From assembly GCA_014155875.1 (NCBI GenBank), contig JACEFZ010018338.1:180001-244000 (forward strand): a stretch of DNA of 64,000 nt, read 5' to 3'. Position 1 is the first letter of the stretch; every line of letters starts with the position of its first letter. Made by a program: the position numbers and the translations under genes. Below are positions 31,660 to 42,546 of this stretch, in pieces. Origin of the DNA: Cepaea nemoralis. Its lineage: Eukaryota; Mollusca; Gastropoda; Stylommatophora; Helicidae. The notes below the pieces were generated by a model. The model ran no database searches, had not been told where the DNA came from, and saw only the letters and a program-made list of their open reading frames with translations.

Positions 31660-34460
31660 GGCACGCGCCACCAAACATAAAAAAGGGAAAACAGGATTTT
31701 TTCCCATACGGACACACTAAAGTGGACGACAACAAGAGAAACCAAGGGGAACGTGGAAAACGTCAGAAGACAGCAACGGGAGACGCTGTGAGACCACGAC
31801 ACCAAAGCGGTTGTATTTTCTGAGAGCTCCGTGTAGAAGGGAATAAGATCTGGACGACGCAATGTTTTGCAAAGATCGGCAAGTGAGCAGCGAAAGGAGA
31901 GGAATAATGTGTTAACGAAGATTCATTCAATTAAAAGGACCGGGCCAAGAAAACCTTAGACGATTTTAGGAAAAACGACTAAACTATTTTGAATGAAAGA
32001 CTGGGCGTCAAGGCTAACGGAATAGTGGAATTGGGAGCTGATTCTTAGATAGATAAATAACCCACGTCCCTGTCTTAAAGGGCAGGTTATGTTCTTGAAT
32101 AATATCCTATTGATTTTGCAGCGCATTAATAAATGCCTTAAAAAACTGCCGTCAGTTATTTTCGTGTCAAGTCAATCAAGGTGAGAGGTTTTTCATTGTT
32201 AATTTATTTAACGAGCTTTCTTAAAGCGTTGGATTCCTTTTTAAGTATCCAAGGGAAGACGTGCATTAAGGCAACGTGGGGACTTATGATCGATCAATCA
32301 TTGTTTGAAGAATTGTAAACAAATATTCCCGCCAGAATGCTCAGTGAATAACAGAAAAATGCACACCAGGATCCTTCATTATGCATGGTGCAGCGCAGAT
32401 TACAAGAACGCAAAACTCACTAGGTCAGAGGAAATGGAGGACATCGAAACGGGAGTGTGAATTTGTGACAATTTAGAATACAAGTTATTATCGTATATCA
32501 ATAGTAAGTAAGAAATTAGACACATCATAAATTTATATGGCAAATAACAGTAACACCGTTGATGACTATGAGTAAATACATTAACAAATGCACGTTACGA
32601 AAGCAACATGAATACGCACAATGATACACCAGTTTTGAACATTCGATTCTGCCAGGAAAGCAATTGTGTATGTCTGCCGAACATTTTATAGAATTTAAAG
32701 CTAGTTGAATAGCATCAACATTTATTATATCCAGTGCAACAGATACAAACAGGTGTGAGAAACGAAAGAAAGTGTGAGAAATATCATATAAATGAACAAA
32801 TTGAATACATACTCGACATGATTAACATGAAGTCATATAGTAGGCCTTGCGCAAACACGGCATGGAAAACTATCGGCCGTCAAGAGAAGTTAAGTTATTA
32901 GCGCCAATCTAGTGTGGATTAAAACGTGAACGATAGATTATAACGGGAAATGACCACATTCATCACAGCATACGGCACCAAACATAAGCTGAACAATATA
33001 TATTGACTACACTTACACACACATTATACTCACCTCTATTGTAAATTAACTTAAAGGAGAAACAGAGGAACAAGATGAAGTACTCAGATAGTATTAATTA
33101 TTTAGATATTATGAAGCAGCAGATTCACTAAGAAGGAGCTGGAAGTCGTCATTTACAGTGAGTACGAATAATTTGTTTCCAAAGTATACGTATCTCGGTC
33201 TTGACAGCACAAAAGGACGAATCGTGTTTGGATACTAGTACTTCGCCACTCTACTAACAGTACCAGAGGGCAGTGGTAGAACATTTATTATTTCGTCATG
33301 CCGGATTGTCCAAGAAGGTTACGAACATACGACCGGATACCAATAGGTCTTTGAGCCTAATGTCACTCTATACCACAGCGAGCTACACACTGGGACATAC
33401 ACCATGACTATCAGTTACGGACATTGAAGCAGCATTGCATTATATCGATTGGACTCTATACTTCACGTGAAACCTCAACGCACACAAAATACGAGTTTTC
33501 TAATGGAATGTCGGACTTTGGAATGTCTGACTGATACACTGCACATGTCATCACGGACAAATTATAACACATCAGTCAACTTAATTATGGATCATACAAA
33601 CGCACGTTCATCCAGTCATTCCGGGTATCATACGATCAGATACCTACCTTAAACATTCAGCCAAGATTGATCTCATTAAGGCTGCAACAACTCAAGGTTC
33701 TACGTTTACACCGCAACCGATCAAGTATTTTCAGAGGTCGGTCACAGGCACTTGGTCTAGGATGTTAGTGTAAGTTAATTACATTATCGTTTCAAGACGG
33801 ACAGGAGCAACAATCACTAAACCACTCTTCACTCGTCGTCACTCTACTAGGATATCCTTGATCAATTGTCAGTTACAAGTGAACAACGAGAATTTATTAT
33901 ACCACCGAACATGTCAATACCTTTTGGAAGTTGAATATAAAGGAATTATACGATAGTTCGATCGTTTCAATTGACATTCTACGTTCGTGGGATTCATGGT
34001 GGATTATCGATACAGTCATTAAGGCCAGTATCAATTGTCGTTGTTGATTGTTATAACATTGATCGTCTATTAATGAGGTGCTGTTTATCAAGTATGACAA
34101 AATTCATTATAAATTAACAGCCGTGGGCGGTTGGAAGGGTCTTTCTTAAATATTGAAGGGTACTTTAGTATTTAAGAAAGCGTTTAGTGTTGGCATTCGT
34201 CAGGTCAATACGAAGATATTTATATTGATCTCACGGGTGACAGCACATAATCGTTGTCTTGTGTTATAACTGTAGTAGTAAGCGAGGTATAAGTTGTGTA
34301 AAATTTCTGGAATAGTATTAATGTCTTTTATGAACGAAGATATGTATCTACGTCACACGTCAGTCATCGTCTGTGGTTGTTAACTGTCTGGTGTTATATA
34401 TTCTTTATACTGAATATACTTATAATACCAATTTCTATTTTTTATATATAGTAACACTTA
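31660..34460. other. No gene recognised
   Basis: About 2.8 kb of moderately AT-rich DNA without domain-bearing frames. A small palindrome CTTTCTTAAATA ... TATTTAAGAAAG lies at 34141-34180. Part of this stretch may be LTR or 5' sequence of the Gypsy relic that follows, which I cannot show. Confidence 0.4.

Positions 34461-34462
<2 letters not shown>

Positions 34463-34537
<75 letters not shown>
34463..34537. repeat. (AT)n microsatellite
   Basis: Pure AT dinucleotides upstream of the Gypsy relic. Confidence 0.95.
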
Positions 34538-34538
<1 letters not shown>

Positions 34539-34731
34539 CAATAATTTGCTGAATTTCTTTATTGTTCAATTTTACATTGTTGTTGAGTTGCAGTTCACAT
34601 TTTGTTCAGTTGTTATATTGATTGTCTACTCTGAATCGAACATACTTGCATATCGTCTAGTCCTTTGCATTTTTGCACTTTTCTATCTTATATTGCAGCT
34701 AGATAACTTATTACATAGGTACGACAAGATG

Positions 34732-35315
34732 TCGTCGATATTTCAAGACTATATGAAGATAGATAAGACGTATGGTTTAACCGGTTCAGAGCTCAGGAAT
34801 TTTTCAATACAAAAAACTGAAAAATTGGAGAGGTTGGTAAAGGAGCAAAAAAGGAAACAGGGACAGATATATGAAGCTAACACAATGTTCATCATCGACG
34901 ATGACGAAAACATAGAAGACACTCTTGTTACTCAACAAGCATGGGTCAATGGTATATCAACGACCTGTATTAGGGATACTTCATCAAACATTGTGGGTGT
35001 CGATCACAAGCTAATAACAGAAAGTGATTACACAGGTAATAATATTGGTTGCAGAACATTCGGAGGTACTATAGAAACATACAAGACCGCCGGTGTCATG
35101 ATTGATTGCCCATATTATGAAGGTAAAGTATGTGCAGCAGTATTACCAAACCCCGGTGCTGGTTAATAGTTGGTAATATCCCGAATGCCAAAGATGTCGT
35201 TCAGAAAGTAACCATCGAACACAAGCCTGACGAGACACTCACAGGTACCCGAACTCAAACGACGCATGAAGAAGAAGAAAACAGGGTACATCAACTGTTA
35301 ACGAATATCAGATAA
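34732..35315 (+). pseudogene. Gypsy relic: gag N-terminus joined to protease
   Basis: Starts with KTYGLTGSELRNF and a Lys/Glu-rich helix (KLERLVKEQKRKQ), the usual N-terminal coiled segment of some invertebrate Gypsy gags. The frame then jumps directly into an aspartic protease region with WVNGISTTCIRDTS, where the active-site DTG/DSG reads DTS, and CRTFGGTIETY. A stop and frame change near 35163 precede the conserved VGNIPNAKDV. The gag capsid part is deleted. It is a different lineage from the copies at 24 and 55 kb. Confidence 0.7.
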
Positions 35316-35320
35316 CACAA

Positions 35321-35695
35321 ATGGATGATAACGCAACAGAAAAGAGTGGGGTACACCTGGATATTCAAGAGGTAAACAAACAGTCTTCATCAAATAACTC
35401 TATTTCTGAAAACATAAGTAATGATCAGAAACAACGCAAACGAGATTATTTGTCGTTAAATGACATATTTTTGAAACATTCAAAAAAGATACCAAAAGTT
35501 ACACGTACTGGTTGTTACTGCCATGAGCCTGACGACGTCATTGCATGGTTCAGTTATAACCTAATTCAGAGAGTAAAGGTTATGACTGTGTTCGGAAGTG
35601 AACACGAGAACGTGGAAAGCAGGGGCTTTCCACACACCGTGAAAACGCTGGAGCTCACTGCCCAGGTGACAGGAAGTGAGCTCGGGACAAGTTAG
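35321..35695 (+). pseudogene. Possible continuation of Gypsy relic
   Basis: A 124-codon frame following the protease scrap. It is Ser/Asn/Lys-rich at first and later holds GCYCHEPDD. I do not recognise a domain. By position it would be the linker before the RT. Confidence 0.3.
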
Positions 35696-36189
35696 TCGGC
35701 GTTGATCCATCGTCCTGTGTGGACATGGTGAAAAGTAGACAGCGTTATGGCTCTACATTGAGCCACGCATTTAATCTGTGATGTAGTGTAATGTGATGTG
35801 ACTGTCGAATAAGTGATGGTATCTTTGATTATGTGGTGTGTATATTATACGTAGGAAACTTATAACAGTCTTTGTGTTCACTCTTGTTCGTGTTAACTGG
35901 AGTTCGAGTGGGTGAGGTTTATGACGTATGATCGAGTAACCATGATATACTCATGTGCTGCGAGATGACCAGGGTTCTGACTGGAGAAGAAGAGAAGAAT
36001 GAATCATCCCCTGTTGGACACGAGAAGTGTTGCTACACAAGTATCGATAGTAGCTCATTCAGATAGTCCAGTCATATCCTGGCACTTACACACAAAAGTT
36101 ACATGCACAACATATTGAACAATCAAAATTGAGTCGTTATAACCATGTTTATTGCTCACATCATAACTTTGACAAAAACATACAGTTCA

Positions 36190-36560
36190 CAGGTTGAATG
36201 CGTCATCACGAACAATTATGTTCGAACAAAGATATATGTAACTTATGTCATTACAAACATGTACGCACAAGCGAGGAAACATAGTATAAACGGATTCATA
36301 CGAACAAAAAGGCATATCAAGAACATGCACACAGAAGTAAAGAAGCATAGCGCAAATATACACACAAAAGGCAAGAAATGTATTACATACATACGCACAG
36401 AAGTCAAGAAGTGTGTCACAAACGTACATACAGAAGTTATTAGGTGTATTACACACATGCACGCTGAAGTTAAATAGTATGTCACTAGCATATACGCACA
36501 ATCAAAGAAACACATTGCTTGCGGCATTGCAACTATATACTCACAAGTCAAGAGAGGATA
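36190..36560. repeat. 33-bp minisatellite, open on both strands
   Basis: At least nine diverged 33-bp units, clearest from 36256 to 36520, each with an ACGCACAGAAGT-like core. Because 33 is a multiple of three, one plus-strand frame encodes 11-residue repeats of the form (N/Y)(M/I)HTEVKKC(I/V)T. A minus-strand frame of 153 codons encodes hydrophobic repeats. Neither has a clear gene context. Confidence 0.85.
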
Positions 36561-36569
36561 TACACAAAC

Positions 36570-38104
36570 CAGAAAGAAACTTATAAATTGGTTAACAGAC
36601 ACCAAGATATGCACCACAAACACTTGTACACAAGTCAAAACAAAGGTAATAAACTTTAGCATACAAACAAAACTGTACGTTACGAAGTTAAGAGTTAAAT
36701 GCAAAGAATATTACAGAAAACGAACTACACTTATCTTTGCTGACTTTGGTTACTTGTCTTACTTCTGGTACAGATTTGCCAAACATACCTCATTGCAGCG
36801 TATGCATTACTTATCATACACAAGAGTGAAAATTAAAACATTGTTCCAATCAACAAAGTTACAATGTACAAATATTGGCATGAGTGCAGAAGAGATATTT
36901 TACAGGTTTGAAACAAAGAAAGAGAGAAAGAAATAGAATGAAAGGAAGAATAAAAGAAAAAAAGAATAAAGAAAAATAAAATGGGATGAAAGTGTTAGGT
37001 GTATATCAACACATAATACACTACAGACACATTGGGGTCTGAGGTCTTATTACTTAGTTATGCCAGGTGTCACTGATATAAATATATACTTTTCAGAGGT
37101 GTTCACACTATCTCATATATCTACACTCAGTTGTGTGAAAATATTACAGTTCTCTATTCGTCGGATAATTGTTCTTAACTATATCTTTATTAGAGAACTT
37201 AATAAATTATTTGATTTAAATATTTATTCTTGTTGAATCAGAATATTATATTATATTTCTGATTTATTTTCTTAGAAGTCTTGAATATTTGAAATGTATG
37301 ATTCTTCACTACTCTATGTCTATATTGAAGATCTGCAAGATTTTAATCATTCAATCATATTCTATGAGATATTCTCAGTCGATTATAGTTAAATAGAAAG
37401 ACAGATCAATGTTATAAGTTAGTCAATTATATTTTAATGTATCTGTTCTTTCATAAACTGTTAGGAAATTTAATAAATATATGTTCAGATAGCACCTGAT
37501 TAAAGAACAATGTTATAGTAATTGTCAACTGGATAATTCATTACTATTGCGTATATATAGTTTAGTCAAATGGATACATATTTTGTTGATTTTCCATTAT
37601 TGGCAGAGTCGTCGTGAATTGATGAAATGACTCGGACCACCATAAGTAATACCTACACACTCGATGGGTACTTGGATCGTAGTGATCGTACGTCATGTGC
37701 AAAACATTGAGGACATTAAGTATTACTTGTGATTGTATAGTGTTATTCACAAAGACAAGTTGGAACTGAACAAGTATTTCGTGATTTTAAAACATGTGAA
37801 TTTAATGAACTGTCATTGAACATTCATAATTTAATTATATGAAAAGATTGCGTAAATTTCAGTAACGGATGTTCAGTAATTAGTTGTTATATTGAAATAA
37901 TTATAGTTATTAAATAGTTAATAACTAATTAGTTAGTAAATGTAGTTAATTTTGTGATATTAATTGGTTACTTAGATAAGTAATGTTGTTATCTTAATTA
38001 ATATTATATTAGAATGATTTATATTGCTAATCATCGGTTCATGAAGGTCTATGAATGAATTTAGAAATAGTCAATGTTCCCAAGATATGCACAATATAAG
38101 GGAT
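36570..38104. other. No gene recognised, very AT-rich
   Basis: Includes an A/G-rich stretch near 36900-36980. I see no domain-bearing frame. Composition changes sharply near 38105, where the Polinton-type element seems to begin. Confidence 0.45.
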
Positions 38105-38470
38105 CTCTAAAGTTTCTCAAGGCGTGGAGCGTCTACGTCTACCCTACCCACGGACATATTATGGATAAACAAGGAGTAGATGTCCAATGGGGGTTTGGGG
38201 CCAAAAGGGTCGGGGCACCACAGGAGCGCCAAAAGAAAGCCCCCTAGGGACCCAACCCCCGGGGCCCCACCCCCCAGGGCCCCGGGGCGCGACCGCCACA
38301 CCGGGCCGTCCTCTGTATCCCGGAGCGCACTCGGGCGACCGAGCCATCGATTTAGAGTGTATCATCTACAGACATACCAAGATGCGCACCGCGAAGAACA
38401 GTTGTAACTATAGCACAAAAATCGCCGGGGCAACCCCGAGTGCGAGCAACCATATTTTGTTATAGGGGGG
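38105..38470. other. GC-rich left end of the Polinton-type element
   Basis: Very GC-rich with runs of C and G around 38250-38290. Open frames on both strands are Pro/Gly-rich and probably by-products of composition. It may contain the left terminal repeat. Confidence 0.4.
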
Positions 38471-38521
38471 GTGACTATACTGCGTTACACAATTAGAGCC
38501 TTACCAACCAGCCATATCAAG

Positions 38522-38668
38522 ATGGGCACCGCTATGCGAATACGAACGGGAGCACTCGGCGAGCGGGTACGCTCTCTCACCAAGCACCACCAACACAAAT
38601 TGCAACAGCCCGGACCCTCTCCCAGAAATATTAGGGGGCGCCGGGCAGCGCGTCGAGTTAGAGGTTGA
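38522..38668 (+). CDS. Small basic protein, 48 residues
   Basis: From the ATG at 38522 it encodes MGTAMRIRTGALGERVRS and ends in GRRAARRVRG, strongly Arg-rich. A longer version could start at 38471. It ends 18 bases before the next ORF. Basic peptides of this kind in virus-like elements can be DNA-condensing core proteins, but this is inference from charge alone. Confidence 0.4.
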   Translation: MGTAMRIRTGALGERVRSLTKHHQHKLQQPGPSPRNIRGRRAARRVRG

Positions 38669-38686
38669 CTTATTGGGCACATACAG

Positions 38687-38956
38687 ATGGAGACCTATGG
38701 ATGTGAGTGGCCGAAGCTCGATACAGAACTTCACTGCGGCCGCCCAGCCATCGACCTTTATTGTTCTTGGCACGATGAACAGGCAAAGCGGGGCGAGGCG
38801 ATAGAAGAGTGTATATTCTGTGAGAGGGGTGTTAGGAAACCATATGAGATGTGTGAGCGTTGCACGTTAGACGCGCTTCATAAGATGTTTTGGAAGTTTG
38901 AAAAGACGACCGGCATCAAGCTGCTACTCTATAAAGGGATGAAGCTAAGTCCTTAA
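38687..38956 (+). CDS. Small Cys-rich (double zinc-site) protein, 89 residues
   Basis: Two putative zinc sites: C6, C17, C26 and H29 (HCGRPAIDLYCSWH), then C42, C45, C56 and C59 (CIFC ... CERC). The first resembles the C-terminal CG.P......YC..H motif of GcrA-type and related small zinc proteins. The second looks like a zinc ribbon. A regulatory or nucleic-acid-binding role is plausible. I cannot name a family. It sits next to the small basic ORF at the left edge. Confidence 0.55.
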   Translation: METYGCEWPKLDTELHCGRPAIDLYCSWHDEQAKRGEAIEECIFCERGVRKPYEMCERCTLDALHKMFWKFEKTTGIKLLLYKGMKLSP

Positions 38957-39748
38957 TATGAACCAGAGGGCCACCCACCATACCAACGATAAATAGGTGT
39001 ATAATGGGGCACATACATCCACACACATACGCACGCATGCACACACACATCCACACACGCCCTGATAATCAAATATGCGCGCCAGACAACGCCACTTCCT
39101 GCTTAAATGATCACGCCGGAAGGACCGTGATCAAAAAATAGAAGCGTGATCAATTTGTCTTTGCGTGACGAGTTTTATGAACGAGTGCCGCGCCGTGATT
39201 TTTGTTCTCGCGAAATAAAATCCCACGCGTGCCGCGCGGTTATTTATTTGTTCTCGTGAAAAATCCCACAAGGCAAGCGCCAGTTAGCTTTGTGTAGCCA
39301 ACCTTCATTGTGGAGACGACACTTGATTGAGTCAGCTGAAACATATTTAATGAGTGTATTGTTAGAATAACACTTGAGATGTTAAGTGTATTACTTCTGT
39401 GTAGTGGGAATCCGCCGCTCTTAGTATTCTTTCGTATTCATTACTTCCATATAAAGTTTTACCAAACAGAATTACACCACATGGTGTATGGTGTTGATAC
39501 ATGTCGTTGCGGTGATTAGCCTTCATCAACAAACAAAACATATAGAACAGGAGATCTCTTCATTCACATGTGACAATAGGATGAGAAAAAATGGAAAAGC
39601 AATGAATGGAAAAAATGTTCATACATACCTCAGAATTTTACATTGTTTATCCGAGGAGTATATCCTTCCGCGCATTACTGAAATCCACTGGCGGATCGTT
39701 CGGTGGAATAGGGGGGTGGTTCCAAACTGTCCTGATCGCGTATACAGG
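38957..39748. other. Non-coding stretch in the left arm of the element
   Basis: Contains a CA-rich run at 39000-39060 and short repeats around GTGATCA and CCACGCGTGCCGCGCG (39115-39245). Open frames around 39488-39949 look accidental, since they overlap a well-supported minus-strand gene. Confidence 0.4.
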
Positions 39749-40333
39749 TTATTTCGATCCTATAGCTTTGACGAATTCTGCCCGTGCCTGGTCCCGCCCT
39801 TTCAGAATGAGAGACTTTTTTGTCTCTTCGTCCAGATCCGCCGGCGCCTTGCTCCGAATATCTTTTTTCAACTGGTGAAATTTATTTTCTTCAGCTGTAA
39901 TTATTTTATACTCCACGTCTGTAATTCTCCCATCATCCAAAGCCTTTGAAACAAGGTCGGCTATACTAGAAAGCTTAGCCGTCGCCAGAGTGCAAATTTC
40001 ATCGTGTTTCTTAGCTTTTGATGTTAGTTTGCGGGACGCTAGCTTGCTCACAGCGGATACGATTCCACAAGCTAGGGCAGCTATCTCGAGCCCGACAACT
40101 ACAGGGGCAGCGATAATGGTGGTCAGAACCCCAACACCCCCCACCCCCATACCAAGGCTAGCCGCCAGCATCACGCTGTCCACAGCGTCTAATGCATTAA
40201 CGGCACGCCGATATTTTTTATACAGTGCAGCCCGTTTGTCCCTTTCATCTTCCAGAGACTTCCGAAGACGGGTAAGCTCTTGAATGCGATAGGTACCACC
40301 GTCACTAGTATCAAATGACGGATAGAGCGACAT
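39749..40333 (-). CDS. Polinton-associated membrane protein, 194 residues
   Basis: An N-terminal charged helix (RIQELTRLRKSLEDERDKR, then KKYRRAVNALDAVDS) leads into a Gly-rich hydrophobic segment (about residues 57-95: LAASLGMGVGGVGVL, then VVVGLEIAALACGIVSAV) and a Lys-rich helical C-terminus. I recall similar proteins next to capsid and ATPase genes in Polintons of other invertebrates. Function is unknown; a membrane-active or minor virion role would be inference. The frame is intact with a normal ATG. It lies 20 bases downstream of the next minus-strand gene and is probably co-transcribed with it. Confidence 0.65.
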   Translation of the reverse strand: MSLYPSFDTSDGGTYRIQELTRLRKSLEDERDKRAALYKKYRRAVNALDAVDSVMLAASLGMGVGGVGVLTTIIAAPVVVGLEIAALACGIVSAVSKLASRKLTSKAKKHDEICTLATAKLSSIADLVSKALDDGRITDVEYKIITAEENKFHQLKKDIRSKAPADLDEETKKSLILKGRDQARAEFVKAIGSK

Positions 40334-40352
40334 TATTCTTTGCGCGTCAAAC

Positions 40353-41141
40353 CTACTTCTTCAACTGAGATATTAAATGTTCAATGCGAACGGTGCTAAT
40401 CGGCCCTGTAGTGAACAAAAGCCGGACAAAAGCAGTAACGGTATTAAAAATGATTTCATCCACCGCAACCTCACCGAGCTCTACTATAATGTCCGTCTCT
40501 GTTGCCCGGGCCGCCCACGTCCCGTCGGCCGCGGAAGTAATGACGAGAGCAACATGCCTGGGGAGTGATGACGCACTCCATTTAATAGAGACCCCAGGAA
40601 GGACTGGGGTAAACTCAGTCTGAGCCACAGCCCCAATAGCTAACTCGAGATAGATGGTTGACTCCTTAGGAGGCTTACCTAACATATCAAGGTCGGCTTT
40701 ACAATCTGTAACGGCCTTCAGGCAATATTTAGTCCCCTGAGCTTTAGCCTCAGTCACCGATACGGCATAGAAGAGAGCCCTGGCGCACTGCATTTTCAGA
40801 AATGACTGGTAGGTCACAATAGGGGACTTGTTGGGGCGTGTGACTGTCCTGCAGGCCTGATAACTCACAAACACCTTGCCCATGTTGGTTAACCTAATAA
40901 GTATCCCATTGGGCTCGAGGTGAGTATATCCCGTGCGAAGCTCAAGCTGCAGATCCCAATCATCGTCGTCGGGATGGTCTATGGCAGCACGAGCATAGAC
41001 CCCCTGGGGAGTGAGCTGCAGGCCATAGATCTTGTAGTTATGACCCGGCTCCCGCCACCCAATAGTGTCGGCCAAATCAGCAAAGGTTAGGGTAGAGCAT
41101 GCTCTTGGGCGATGCCTTCCTGGACCTTCTGAATCAGCCAT
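40353..41141 (-). CDS. Uncharacterised Polinton protein, 262 residues
   Basis: The ATG at 41141 (MADSEGPGRHR) is preferred over an upstream GTG start. The protein is largely beta-rich, with a GWREPGHNYKIYGLQLTPQGVYARAAI segment, paired Cys residues near the middle, and a hydrophobic C-terminal third (DEIIFNTVTAFVRLLF). No family recognised. A structural virion role such as a spike or fibre would fit the position but is unproven. Confidence 0.6.
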   Translation of the reverse strand: MADSEGPGRHRPRACSTLTFADLADTIGWREPGHNYKIYGLQLTPQGVYARAAIDHPDDDDWDLQLELRTGYTHLEPNGILIRLTNMGKVFVSYQACRTVTRPNKSPIVTYQSFLKMQCARALFYAVSVTEAKAQGTKYCLKAVTDCKADLDMLGKPPKESTIYLELAIGAVAQTEFTPVLPGVSIKWSASSLPRHVALVITSAADGTWAARATETDIIVELGEVAVDEIIFNTVTAFVRLLFTTGPISTVRIEHLISQLKK

Positions 41142-41159
41142 TGTGTTTTCTGATGTGGA

Positions 41160-41790
41160 GTTCACAACTTAGATATGCCAGCGGCACGCTTTGCCTTTTT
41201 CATCACCAGAACTGAAAGTCTAATATCGTTTAGAGTTCCTGTCTCCAACTTCTTATAACGAGCACAGAGAAAACCTCGTGTCTCCCTTGATTACATTCCT
41301 CATTTTTAACAGCACAGCCCTGAGGAGTGTGGAGGGAAGCGAATTATGACGGTTCTCATATGATGATAGACCCTCGAGATGATGTACAACTCCTTATATA
41401 TGAGGAGTCTAGGAAACTCTGTTCCGACCAGCGCTCATTATAGCTCGCGCCTAAACGAACCCAAGAGTATACCTAAGCCTCCCACTGTAATCATCCATTT
41501 TATACCATCGAGATTACAAGGCCAGTTGCGGGGTTAAGCGTAGAGAGAGAGCTTCGTGGCTCAAAGAATTGCTTGTTGAGGGTACATACGTCGTAGTACC
41601 CATCGGGGATAACAATCTGTTTACCCCCCACCTGGAACTTATTATTGGCCAGCTCCTGGGAAATATTAACCCACGCTGGATATAACAATAATTCCACAAT
41701 AGCTACATCAAGGTCACCACCGCGATTGTCTATGACCGGGTTGAGGGGGATGGGTTCCCAATGCTGAATGTTGGTTAACGTGATGTACAT
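41160..41790 (-). pseudogene. Decayed duplicate of the gene at 41823-42527
   Basis: The N-terminal 96 codons closely match the intact neighbour: NPVIDNRGGDLDVAIVELL, then YPAWVNIS and NKQFFEPR. Frameshifts and a deletion follow, and the homologous C-terminal part continues out of frame down to about 41160. It arose by tandem duplication, with start codons 737 bases apart. Confidence 0.85.
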
Positions 41791-41822
41791 TTTAGCACGT
41801 CTAATAATGATAATTTACGAGT

Positions 41823-42527
41823 TCATAAGGACGGTAAATACCCGACGGAGCATCCATGTCTGATGTGAAGTACGGAGCTTAGATATGCCAGTGGCACGTC
41901 GTTACCCATTTCATCTCGGACCGAAAGTCTTATACCCCCTACCGTTCCAGTTTCTAGCCTTTTATAATGAGGCACAGAGAAAATCTCATGTCTCCCTTGA
42001 TTACATTCCTCTTTTTTAACGGGTACAGCCCGGAGGAGTGTGGAGGGAAGAGAATTATGACGGTTTTCATATGATGATAGACCCTCGAGATGAATGTACA
42101 ACTCCTTATATATGATAAGTTTTGGAAACTTCTCCGCATAGAATGTAAACACCTCATTGAACCGCTCACTTCTGTAGTCTATGCCGAACCCAAGAACCCC
42201 ATCTAGCCCTCCGAACCCTAAGACCACCTCCGATTTTATACCACTGAGACTTACAAGGCCTGTTGCGGGGTTGAGAGAAAGAGAGAGCTTCCGTGGCTCA
42301 AAGAATTGCTTGTTGAGAGCACAGACATAATAATACCCGTCGGGGATATTAACAACTTCGTCATCAAGTTTGAACCAATTGTTTTTCAGCTTCGCGGAAA
42401 TATTAACCCATGCGGGGTAGAACAACAATTCCACGATAGCCACCTCTAGGTCACCATCGCGATTGTCTAGGACCGGGTTGAGGGGGATGGGTTCCCCATG
42501 TTGGACGTTGCTAAATGTGAGATACAT
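41823..42527 (-). CDS. Conserved Polinton structural-type protein, 234 residues
   Basis: Starts MYLTFSNVQHGEPIPLNP. It contains DGDLEVAIVELLFYPAWVNI, a GYYYVCALNKQFF segment, and a C-terminal PHYKRLETGTVGGIRLSVRD motif followed by LHIRH. This order of motifs is what I recall of a protein widespread in invertebrate Polintons, possibly a minor capsid or penton-like protein. The last ten or so residues come from the duplication junction and read antisense to the start of the divergent gene, so the C-terminus is not original. A divergent gene starts 20 bases upstream. Confidence 0.65.
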   Translation of the reverse strand: MYLTFSNVQHGEPIPLNPVLDNRDGDLEVAIVELLFYPAWVNISAKLKNNWFKLDDEVVNIPDGYYYVCALNKQFFEPRKLSLSLNPATGLVSLSGIKSEVVLGFGGLDGVLGFGIDYRSERFNEVFTFYAEKFPKLIIYKELYIHLEGLSSYENRHNSLPSTLLRAVPVKKEECNQGRHEIFSVPHYKRLETGTVGGIRLSVRDEMGNDVPLAYLSSVLHIRHGCSVGYLPSL

Positions 42528-42546
42528 ATTAGCACAGTTAATAATA

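Noticed and set aside
36190..36560. CRISPR-like array
   Set aside because: Units are contiguous 33-bp tandem repeats without unique spacers, in a eukaryotic setting.
38107..38465. Pro/Gly-rich frames on both strands at the Polinton left edge
   Set aside because: Extreme GC content explains the open frames and residue bias.
41954..42169. Second frame inside the 41823-42527 gene
   Set aside because: Shadow of a well-supported gene with recognisable motifs.
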